The notes under the pieces are model-generated. The model searched no databases. It was not told the DNA's origin and worked only from the letters and a program-made list of their open reading frames with translations. A DNA stretch of 64,000 nt from Callaeas wilsoni (lineage: Eukaryota > Chordata > Aves > Passeriformes > Callaeidae): positions 1 to 64,000 of the forward strand of contig VWPU01023231.1 of the NCBI GenBank assembly GCA_013398955.1, written 5' to 3'. Shown one piece after another: positions 53,567-61,512 of this stretch (positions within the stretch are counted from its first letter, which is position 1; each line of letters begins with the position of its first letter). The position numbers and the translations under genes are program-made.

Positions 53567-53747
53567 CTAAAAACAACAGAGGACAGATTTAACAAAACAT
53601 AATAAAACTCGTATATATTCGAGGTATTTAATCTTAACTGCTCTTCTTCATGCTGCATCTGTCTGACAAAACTTAGGAACTCTGCTCTTATTTCTCACTG
53701 GAACACCACTCCCCACACCACTCAGTAAACTTTGGAATTGCACCTAC
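53567..53747 (-). other. RSPH14: RSPH14 intron 2 (181 bases)
   Basis: A short intron between coding exons 2 and 3, flanked on the - strand by donor GGCAG|GTAGGTGC and acceptor TTGTTTTTAG. Both sites keep the reading frame. Confidence 0.85.
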
Positions 53748-53850
53748 CTGCCAATACTATGCAAAGCCATTACAGAGAGAACTTCTGTTGTTTTTTGCCG
53801 GACAGTTTGGTCCTGATGTACCAGCAAAGTCTTCAGGCTATCCAAGAATC
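53748..53850 (-). CDS. RSPH14: RSPH14 coding exon 2 (residues about 67-100)
   Basis: A 103-base exon on the - strand, with acceptor TCTCATAG and donor GTAGGTGC. It has no ATG-started open frame of its own and was found by its homology and splice sites. Joined in phase to exon 1 it encodes GFLDSLKTLL, VHQDQTVRQKTTEVL and SVMALHSIGR, corresponding to the second helical repeat of RSPH14. The motif KTTEVL and the ending HS-I/V-GR match my memory of the human protein. Phases on both sides agree with exons 1 and 3, which is strong evidence that the three form one transcript. Confidence 0.9.
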
Positions 53851-54490
53851 CTATGAGACATCAGAGTTCATTTTAACATTTCTTACCTTCAGCATTGATT
53901 TGAAATAGCAATAGTCATCATTTACCTCACAATTTGAAGTGCCTCAGAATTTTCAGCTTGTCCTGACAGTGAAATTCTCATTGTCATATCTCAAGTAAGG
54001 AAGAAACTTTCAAATTTCAAGGCCTACTGCCAAAAATGTCATGCTACAAACAAGCTCCTGACTCCTTATCAAGTTAAATCCTAATCCTGCAAATATAAAG
54101 TGACATAACTCTAAAAATAAGTCAGTAGAGCTATTGATGTCTTTAGAAAAGCATGTTTTTGCAGGATTGACACTCACTTGTCTTTTTTGAACAGAAATAG
54201 ATGTGGTGAACCATTAATGATTGTGTATGCACATATGGCACTGACCAAAGCCAAAAAACCTAACAACTCCAAACAAACAACAATGTCACATTGCTTTGGC
54301 AATCAAACTGTTCATCAAACACTAACTCAATAAATTTTGAACATGATTATTCTCCTTTATGAGAGGAAAAAAGATACAAAGGAAGTAAATGGAGAAAAAA
54401 GCAGTAGCAAACAAGGGTTTTTTCAGTGTTACATAGTGAGCTATGTACATACACCACAGACTGCTAAAAATTGCAAAAATAAGCTTGTGG

Positions 54491-54512
54491 TTGGGGGGTT
54501 TTTTCCCCCCAA
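54491..54512. repeat. Perfect inverted repeat, G6-T6-C6 core
   Basis: TTGGGGGG, then six T, then CCCCCCAA: 8-base perfect arms with a 6-base loop, readable as the same hairpin on both strands. It lies inside RSPH14 intron 1. It may be low-complexity slippage rather than a functional element. Confidence 0.85.
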
Positions 54513-54732
54513 AATCAAACCTCAGGATTCTTCCAGGCTTTTGAAAATAGTGGTGGCCAGATGTAGTCCTGGTGACTATGATAAATTTGGTTATATTCCT
54601 TTCTTTTTAAATTCCTCATTAAGTTCCAGGCAAGCAGGTGATGATGGTGATGGAGTTCTAACTTTGAACTAATTAAGTGGGATTTTTTTATTAGTCTATG
54701 TTAGGAATTAGCTTAAATTAGAATAAAGTCTG

Positions 54733-54832
54733 GGGACATGGTTTAGTGGTGATCATGGCAGGGCAGAAGTAACAGTCGAACTGGATTATCCCAGAGGTCT
54801 TTCCCAACCTTAACAATTCTGTGATTCTATGG
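54733..54832 (+). mobile_element. CR1 LINE 3' tail fragment
   Basis: The last ~100 bases of a CR1: GGACATGGTTTAGTGGTGAT, then the AGAGGTCTTTCCCAACCTTA motif, then the tail TTCTGTGATTCTATGG. It is inserted in RSPH14 intron 1, antisense to that gene. Confidence 0.85.
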
Positions 54833-55109
54833 AAAGAAAGATTCTGCACTACTTTTATATTTAGGAGTTGGTAAAACTTACAGTGAGGCATTGATAAATC
54901 CTAAAGTGATGATAGTTCTTAAAATAACTGTCATGTATATGGTATTACAATATTCTTTACCCTTCTAAGGTAAAACAAACAGAAATTTTTTCCTGGGCAT
55001 CTTGTGCCATCAAAGATATTGTAAGGAAAAAGTAATGGAAGAAAGTAAAGTGGAGTTCCCTCCTCAGCCTGCCCCACTGTGTCAGAGCTTGTGAGAACAG
55101 ATCACTTAC

Positions 55110-55308
55110 CTAATGCTATTGCCTGGTAGACTTTTTCTGGGTCGTGGACCAGATCGCAGAGAGCCATCAGCGCCCGCTGCTGCGTCAGCAGCTCGGGAGA
55201 CTGCAACTCCTCATTCAGCTTAGGAAGGGCCCTCCTCCCAAACGCCAGAGCAGCTTTTGTGGGGTCTATATCAGGGGGGAGGTAGGCTGAGATACGAGGC
55301 TGTGCCAT
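55110..55308 (-). CDS. RSPH14: RSPH14 coding exon 1 (residues 1-66 plus one base)
   Basis: The start of RSPH14 on the - strand: MAQPRISAYLPPDIDPTKAA followed by ALPKLNEELQ, an ALMALCDLVHDPEKVYQAI helix and the split Gly67 codon. The N-terminal block (PRIS-YLPPDIDPTKAA) is the diagnostic conserved start of the family. The donor is a perfect GTAAGT, and the exon leaves phase 1, which exon 2 completes. The ATG at 55306-55308 is chosen by homology. A weak acceptor (CTTTCTCAG) lies only 11 bases upstream, so exon 1 coding sequence may be preceded by a spliced noncoding exon from the CpG island. The family acts in radial spokes of motile axonemes. No start codon conflict is seen. Confidence 0.93.
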
Positions 55309-56019
55309 CCCAAATCTTCCTGAGAAAGATTCTCCCTATCCCTAAAAATACTCCAAAATGGCTGTACTTGGTGACTGGACAGACCATGTACCATAAAGAC
55401 ACCTACTGATTTTAAACAGTGCTCTGTGTCCCCAGGGAGCTCTTTTAGCAAACATACACTGTCAGGAAGCCGTGAAAGAGGCTGGAATCGTGCATCATCA
55501 GCACTAATGTGTGTTCGTCTGCTGAATTGTCTTAATGTGGTTTAATTCTCACCGAACGCTGTAAAGAAAAAAGAGAGAGAAAGCTTAAAATTTCAAGAAG
55601 GGATGTTAAAATTGATGGAGGGAATGCTTTTTAAAGGGTTCAAGTGAAGCAGTCCAATGCCCAAAATCGGAGTGGGCTCAAAATAATAAAATTAAAGCAA
55701 AGGAAAACGAAATACAATACCTCTTTTTTTTTTCTCCTTTCCCCCCAAAGAAAAAAAAGCATTTTTTAAAGGGATCTGGTTAAAACCTGCCCTCAGAATT
55801 CGGTAATGTGTGATAGAATAGGTGAGGGCTGCCTCCCTCCTCCCCTCCCCCGCCCTTCCCTCAGCACGGAGAGCGGCTCAGCCGCCTGAACACTACGACC
55901 TCCAGTATCGAAAACTGCTAACAACAAAAAACCAAAGGTAAAGCAGCCTCTAAACAACTCCACTTCTCCCTTCAAAGTAAACGAAACAGACTGAACAATC
56001 GAAGGCGCCGTGTGCCATT
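55309..56019 (-). other. RSPH14: RSPH14 upstream leader or leader intron
   Basis: Between the RSPH14 start codon and the CpG island lies ~700 bases without coding potential, including low-complexity T/C and A runs at about 55722-55770. A candidate acceptor at 55320-55328 and several candidate donors upstream (for example a GTGAGA near 55547-55552 and a GTAAGT at 56202-56207) would allow a spliced 5' leader. Which is used cannot be decided from sequence. Confidence 0.4.
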
Positions 56020-56078
56020 ACCGAGCCGCCGGCTGCCGCCCCTCAGCGCCGGCCGGCCCTCAGCGCGCGCGTGCCCCG

Positions 56079-56092
56079 GTTGCCACGGCGCC
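56079..56092 (+). promoter_or_regulatory. RFX X-box-like motif in RSPH14 CpG island
   Basis: GTTGCCACGGCGCC matches the palindromic X-box GTTGCCATGGCAAC at 11 of 14 positions, with a perfect left half-site GTTGCC. RFX-family factors bind X-boxes to drive ciliary genes, and RSPH14 is an axonemal protein, so the site is plausible. GC-rich islands produce near matches by chance, so this is suggestive only. Confidence 0.4.
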
Positions 56093-56202
56093 CGCTCTTT
56101 GCGTACGCGCCTCTTCGTGAATAACGACTAACGCGGCCGAGCCCGGGCGGGCCCCGCGCCACCGGCGTGAGCACCGCGCCGGACGGTGCCCGCGGTGCGG
56201 GA

Positions 56203-56210
56203 CTTACGTC
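56203..56210 (+). promoter_or_regulatory. CRE-like site overlapping a perfect - strand splice donor
   Basis: The + strand reads TTACGTC(A), that is TGACGTAA on the - strand, a known CREB/ATF site variant. The same bases on the - strand read GAC|GTAAGT, a perfect donor. Either this is a promoter element or it ends a noncoding RSPH14 exon; the two uses would place the transcription start on opposite sides. Confidence 0.4.
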
Positions 56211-56221
56211 AATGGCGTAGC

Positions 56222-56249
56222 GGGGCGCGGGGCGCGGGGCGCGGGGCGG
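56222..56249. repeat. GGGGCGC heptamer tandem repeat
   Basis: Four units of GGGGCGC, the last ending in GG instead of GC, inside the CpG island. Four G4 runs spaced by three bases on the + strand are capable in principle of forming a G-quadruplex. Confidence 0.85.
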
Positions 56250-56262
56250 AGGCGCGGCCGCC

Positions 56263-56292
56263 GAGGGGAGCCCTGAGGGGAGCCCTGAGGGG
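56263..56292. repeat. GAGGGGAGCCCT tandem repeat
   Basis: Two full 12-base units and a partial third (GAGGGG) in the CpG island, adjacent to the heptamer repeat. It adds further G4 runs to the + strand. Confidence 0.85.
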
Positions 56293-56490
56293 ACGGGGGT
56301 GCCGCCGTGAGCTCTCGGCGTGGCGGCCGTTCTGCCTCGGTTCTCGGCTGAAGTATGGAGTCTCTGTCCTCGCCCCTTGTTTTCAAAGTAGTTTTACTTG
56401 AACAAAATCGAGGAAAATTCAGAGTGAACAAAATGGAGGTCGAGTTAAGGGCAGAAATACAGCAGGCGAGTGCCTTGGGGTAGAAGGGCT

Positions 56491-57007
56491 TGTTAGGAAA
56501 ATTAATCTACCAACACCAGAGGTTTATGTCCAAAAAGGAGACAGAGAAGTCCCGTTACTTTATTCCTATAAAGGGAGAGGCCATGGGGCATTCCCCTGGA
56601 GTCTCTCCAATTCTTGGAGGACGCAGCCTCCTTTTTATCCTAATTTCCCGACCGCATTTTCCCTCTCTCTTTCTCCATTGGCTGAGGTACTTGAGAGGTA
56701 CAGACTTCCCGGAACGCCTAATTTTTAAGATTCCCTTTTAATGTATACCCCCCTTTGCCCTTTTTAAAATTCCTATGGAATTTATGGTTCTCCTCATTGT
56801 TTATTTGCAGACCTACAGTTTACCGATAAAGACAAATCTCTCTTTCCATTCATCAGTCAGTGGAATCCTTTATCTCTTAGTGCTGGTTTTTATCTACTAG
56901 CCGGCCTACAGATTATTTGTAAAGACAAGTCCCTCGTTCCTTTCAGGCTGAAGGGAGCGCAGGAGTTGCAGACTAGGTTTTCTTTCCTAATCTCCTCCAG
57001 AATGTCA
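56491..57007 (-). mobile_element. Solitary endogenous retrovirus LTR, reverse orientation (probable)
   Basis: Read on the - strand, this ~517-base block has retroviral LTR promoter architecture: a CCAAT box at 56677-56681, a TATA-like GATAAAAAG at 56631-56639, and an AATAAA at 56559-56564 about 70 bases later, consistent with a short R region, followed by ~70 bases that would be U5. The outer ends begin TG and finish CA. The flanking bases do not give a clear target duplication, so the boundaries are uncertain. No gag, pol or env coding sequence adjoins it. The text resembles LTRs I associate with songbird genomes, but I cannot name the family. It lies between the divergent RSPH14 and RAB36 promoters. 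Confidence 0.55.
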
Positions 57008-59330
57008 CTATGAGCAGCTAGAATGTGTAGTAAGGGTTTCCATTATTACTTAGTTTCATATAACTGTTCAGAGGAAGGTACACGGGAGGAACGGATCATT
57101 GCAATGTTGTGGCACAATTTAATGGTATTCTGGGTTGTCAAATGTGATCTGGCATCAGGAAAAACTCTGAACAGCTTGTGCTATAAAAGGATAGTGCAGA
57201 TAGTGAAGTCGCTGAGATATTTTTCATTATGTCTGAGTAACAATTGTAATAATCAAAGTTCTTAAACAGGATTTTACAAATCCAAAGTAATTCTGATCAG
57301 CCGGATTAAAATACATCACAGGAATAGGTTCTGGTTTGTTGATCTTCAAAATCCATAAAAGAAAAGTTACTAGTTTAAAAAGTATTTTCTGGAAAGGATT
57401 AATCTTTCTGCAACATTTTAGAGCAGATTATTTACTTTACAGGTGGTTTACCTGAATTAGATCAGACTTCCACTAACTATGTACTTGTAAAATTTCACCT
57501 GGTTTCCATAGGAAGAACATGAACTTTTCTCAGCGTGGAAGGAGCAGGACCAAATCAGAGACTTGTCCCTCAGTGTTAACTCTGCTTTTGGTGTGAGTTG
57601 TTCTGTCTTGTCTTTCACCGTAGCTTGGAATACTGATTTTGTTAGTGGTCATGACGTTAACTTATTTTATGTATGCCTTCTGAATTCCTTCCTTTGTCTA
57701 CCCACAGAAGCTGCTGGTGCTACTGTTCTTGCAATGATGAGATAAGGAGAGTTTTGATGCCATGGAGACACTGTGTTCCCAGCCCTCCCTGGTGACTGAA
57801 TCCCCTTTCAGCTCTTTAAGAAGGGAAAATACGGATCATTCTCAGTATTTTTAGCAGCTTTTTATTTCTTAAATTCTTTTCTTGTAATGCCGTGTCTTAT
57901 TTGTTGATTTGGTAAGGTGGGATATGCTCATATGTGTGTGAGATTTAGATTAAATACACTAAGTATAAGTGAAAATGGCCTCTCAATTCTGTAATATATC
58001 TGTGTGGTTGCCTTGGTGCCTCCTGTACTTTGCATTCACCGAGATTGTTGAACTGGGGTTTTTGTAGCTTACTTTGTGAAAGAGCTCTAGGAGAGGAGCA
58101 ATGAGTCAGTCTGTGTACACATGACAGGTGCTTATGATGCTTAGGAGGTGTTGAACTAGAACACACAGAAAGCAAGTTAGTGTTTGAAACTCTTACCAAC
58201 CCGTGGAGTTTTTGTTTTCAGAACCATACTAATAGTTCTGACATTAATTAAGACATTAATATTGCCATTAAATCATCCAAGCTTGCCAGAAGGGCAGGAG
58301 AACACCATAACAAGGGTCTAGATCTCTCGAGTTTTATATGGTCAGAAGTAGCTTAAGTAGAACTATCCATGTGGTAAAAGATAAATACTATAATGTAATG
58401 TCACCTTCTTCGGTGAATAACCCACCAGCTACAAATCTGGATTCCTTGTGGGGAAGTGGCTGTTTTGGTATGATTGAGATCATATTCGTGCCTGAAGTGA
58501 TTTAAAAGCAGTTCCTCATGGAAGGGAATAAAAAATTAATTCTAAGTAATGGACTAGCCAATTTTGTTAAGCATTATTCTGTGTGTGCTTGTAAAACACA
58601 ACTGTAGGGTTTTTTCTTCTGTGCTTGCTCAGTGTTTAAAATTACTGGTCTGCATTGATGTGCCCTTCAACCTTTTTAGGCTGCTGCAGAAGTGGGAGAG
58701 GCTTATCTCATGGTTCAAAGCCTGTTCTAGCTTTATCAAAATATGACTGTTGGAATAGGAGAGCTTTGTTTTCTCCAGAAAGTTGAAAATTTAAATCCTA
58801 ATAAAATACATAGCAAAATCTTTTAGCATCCTAAGTTGCAGTCTGGCTTTCTAAATGCTGTCTAAATTAATGAGTTGATTGACAATACTTAGGTAATGCA
58901 AAAGAGCTGTGTAATTTCTTATTCCTTTTCTTTGGTGTTTTGCACATTAGAAAGCAAGATTATTAATGAGTAGAAAGACATTTATATAATTCAGAATGTC
59001 TCATTAGTGGCATGCGCATCCTGACTTTAAAGCTGAGATGAAATCAAGCTGAAATGCTGAAAAAATCCCTTGGGAGTTTCTTTATAATTGCTGCTATGCT
59101 TAATATTAGCACTCTAACAGTTCCCACTCCATCAGTTCCTTGTCTGATAGGTTAATCCTGCTCTTTGTATCCACGTATGCAGCGAGCTGTGAAGAAAATG
59201 GAACTGTTTCCTTATGCAGGATTAGGGACCACTGGGTTTACTGAGGAGCAGTTTCTGATCAAAGGAGTCTGTATGACCACAAAAACGAGTTTGTTGTTTT
59301 AAAACGATGGCTCTACGTACAGTTAAATTA
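57008..59330. other. Spacer between RSPH14 and RAB36
   Basis: About 2.3 kb of AT-rich DNA between the LTR and the RAB36 promoter region. I see no coding frame with homology, no RNA gene and no nameable repeat. The distance from the RSPH14 island to RAB36 exon 1, about 3.3 kb, is close to what I recall for human. Confidence 0.6.
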
Positions 59331-59379
59331 CTCCAACTCCGCCTTCCCGGTCTGTGGAAGAAGGGGAGGAAGGGAATTG

Positions 59380-59460
59380 TTGCAAACCTGTTGCTATGGC
59401 CACGTAGCAGGGGCTGAGCTGCTCGTGCGGCTGGAATCCTGCTGCATCAGCTGCTGCTCG
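59380..59460 (+). other. RAB36: RAB36 noncoding exon 1 (3' end visible, start uncertain)
   Basis: A moderately GC-rich stretch ends in a good donor, CTGCTCG|GTGAGTCC, with the exon end at 59460. The next exon on this strand is the RAB36 start exon 700 bases downstream. The 5' limit given is nominal; transcription probably starts within about 59330-59400. It has no convincing start codon of its own, so it is treated as 5' UTR. Confidence 0.5.
59390..59403 (+). promoter_or_regulatory. RAB36: RFX X-box-like motif at RAB36 promoter
   Basis: GTTGCTATGGCCAC matches the palindromic X-box GTTGCCATGGCAAC at 12 of 14 positions, with the two differences symmetrically placed in the half-sites. It sits about 57 bases upstream of the exon 1 donor, thus at or just after the probable start of transcription. 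Another GTTGC lies 12 bases upstream (59378-59382). Confidence 0.5.
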
Positions 59461-60166
59461 GTGAGTCCTTCCTTACACTTTGCTACATGATGAAAATGCT
59501 CCCATTAGAAATGTTCTTTTGAACGCCGGTAAGAAATCGGTACCCTGAAAAGGGTCCCCTCCCCCAGCAACCCACGGGCTTTCATTACATAACCAAATTG
59601 GTATGTCTCAGGTGAGACATCTAAATGCATTTCTGATTTTCATGTGAACATTATTCTTTTTCCATGTCAGACAGATCTCATTCTTTCTGAGCTGATCTTG
59701 GATGAAAGTTTGATGTCGTGCCAAGAAATGTGGCAGCTTCATCTTTCCTCCCTTCTTCTGACCACATGAAATCTAGGATCCCCTAACATTAATTCATGTG
59801 CTTAGTGCAGTGGCATTTGAAACAATGATGAGCAAGACTTTTAAATTAAACACTGGGAAATCCTTTGAGGGCTAAACTACAAGCACTTAGGTTGAATTAA
59901 GTGAACGATTCTCTGCCCTCCCAGGGAATTAGAGTTGGTGCCTTGTAGTTTCAGAAGGCCACCGTTTGCTACTACAGCTATTACGCTCTGAGGTGGTCCT
60001 TTTTACATGAGAAACAGGTTTCCTTATGTGCAAACTGAATTGAAGAACCTCCAGTTGTACTGAAAAGAAGAAAAAAAGATGACAAGTCTGCAAGAATTTG
60101 GTTATAGAGTTTTTATCATGTTGTCCCTGTATTGAGGTAATTCCTGAATGCTGTGTTTCTCTTCAG
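59461..60166 (+). other. RAB36: RAB36 intron 1 (leader)
   Basis: A 706-base intron between the noncoding first exon (donor GTGAGT) and the acceptor TTTCTCTTCAG at 60156-60166. Nothing else was recognised in it. Confidence 0.55.
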
Positions 60167-60194
60167 TCTTGTAGAATTTAACTGAATTTGGAGG

Positions 60195-60263
60195 ATGAAG
60201 TCCAGCCTAATGCATTTGGTTCCCCCAGTGAGCAGAGAAAGAATAATCTCCCGGTTTCCCAAG
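60195..60263 (+). CDS. RAB36: RAB36 coding exon 1 (residues 1-23)
   Basis: This short coding exon begins at ATG 60195 in a favourable context (purine at -3), with an in-frame TGA 12 bases upstream that excludes a longer N-terminus in this exon. It encodes MKSSLMHLVPPVSRERIISR followed by FPK, closely matching the human RAB36 segment that starts at an internal methionine (MRSSL, PPVSR, FPK). It ends in phase 0 at GTAAGC. RAB36 is a small GTPase linked to late-endosome/lysosome positioning and Golgi membranes through RILP-family effectors. Only its N-terminal lead-in is encoded here. The exon was found by homology and splice signals because its open frame is far too short to stand out. Confidence 0.88.
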
Positions 60264-61423
60264 GTAAGCATTTTTTATCCCTCTGGTCACAGTATGTGGC
60301 CCCTGCCACACTGATCTATCTTTCCATTGTGCTAATATGGTATTTTAATTCAATTTAATGTACACTTGTTGTCTTCTGTTAAAATTACAAATTATTTAAG
60401 AGTCTTTCAAAGTTTAATGTGACCTCATATTCCCATTCAATGCTGATCTCTTAATAATAATCCTCATTTTTCTTTCTAACCTTTACAAAAAGTGACTCTT
60501 GTTACAGAAGTGTTATCTTATAATATTTATCTTGTTTTTTCAGCAAAGCAGTAATAATTACATGCTTAAAGAGCTCCAACACCAAGGGCAAAGAGGAACC
60601 ATAACTAAAATTTAATTTGCCAAAAAATCTAATTAGAAGGCTTTGGTTGAAGAATTTGAGGCAATTTAAATTTTCTGTTTGTACAAGAACCTTAGTCATA
60701 CAGTAGATCAAATGTAGTAGGCACTGTAGAAACACAGACAAAATACCTTTGATGTCCCCAAAGGCTTTTGTATTTAAAGTATAATAGAACAGTTAAGGAC
60801 AGGGAAGGGCAAGGAGTTACCATTTGTTTTTTTCAGTTGTTCCAAAGATCGTTTTAAGGGAGTTCACTTTTTTTTTCCATTCTTGATCTCAGCCACATAT
60901 TTTGCTTTTAATTTTATGAGAAGTACCACAGGTATTTTAAGCAAATGCAAGGTAAAATATATTTTCCTCATTTTTAACTAATTCCCAGTTAAAGGGCTAG
61001 TAATAAAAGCAGTGCTTCACACTTATAAAGGATTGAAAAAATCTTCATAGTAATAATGACTTGCTGGTGCTATGCTCCCATCCGTGTTTGTCTTGTGTGT
61101 CTGAGATTATTGGGATAATCGAAGGCACTTACTGTTGTACAGAATGATGTGCAAATGGATTTGGCCATGGGTGCTTAGGCAGTGCTGGGACAGGACACTC
61201 AGAAAGGTGCTCAAAGGGTGGTGTTGTCCCAAGGAGATTTTAAAACAGAGCTCTGGGAAAACCTTACTGCCTTTAACCCAACCTACCCCTTTTCTTACAC
61301 CAGAGAAACCCTGTTCTTGACAAACCCTTTGAACAACCATTTGATCTGTTTTTCCTTGCCGGTTTGACTTGTTGCCAAGTAGCCACCACCCAGTTTGTCC
61401 CAGCAGCTGTTCTCTCTTTTCAG
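60264..61423 (+). other. RAB36: RAB36 intron 2
   Basis: A 1.16-kb intron from donor GTAAGC to acceptor CTCTCTTTTCAG. No other feature was recognised. Confidence 0.8.
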
Positions 61424-61512
61424 TGGTACACACCTGAGGCCTGTCTGCAGTTTAAAGATCACTTCCATGCACAGGTCAGGACTGCTTGTCAGCAGAGCTC
61501 TGGAACAGCTGG
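61424..61512 (+). CDS. RAB36: RAB36 coding exon 2 (residues 24-52 and part of 53)
   Basis: An 89-base exon with a textbook acceptor (TTCTCTCTTTTCAG) and donor (GG|GTAAGT). It joins in phase 0 to the previous exon and encodes WYTPEACLQF, KDHFHAQVRT and ACQQSSGTAG, closely following the human RAB36 stretch with WYTPEACLQ, HFH and ACQ. The exon stops in phase 2, just before the conserved strand and P-loop of the GTPase fold, which is not in the window. The overlapping - strand open frames of about 110 codons (61107-61433, 61295-61630) are antisense shadows. Confidence 0.92.

Larger units (their letters stand above)
53851..55109 (-). other. RSPH14: RSPH14 intron 1 within the coding region
   Basis: A 1.26-kb intron between coding exons 1 and 2. 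It contains a CR1 tail fragment (54733-54832) and a perfect G/C hairpin (54491-54512). The 111-codon + strand frame at 54337-54672 has no recognised homology. Confidence 0.85.
56020..56350. promoter_or_regulatory. RSPH14: CpG island, probable RSPH14 promoter
   Basis: About 330 bases of very GC- and CpG-rich DNA in an otherwise AT-rich region, located directly upstream of RSPH14. It has no obvious TATA box, which is usual for such promoters. It contains an X-box-like motif (56079-56092), a CRE-like site (56203-56210) and two GC-rich tandem repeats (56222-56249 and 56263-56292). A bidirectional output is possible, but no + strand gene starts here that I can name. Confidence 0.75.
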
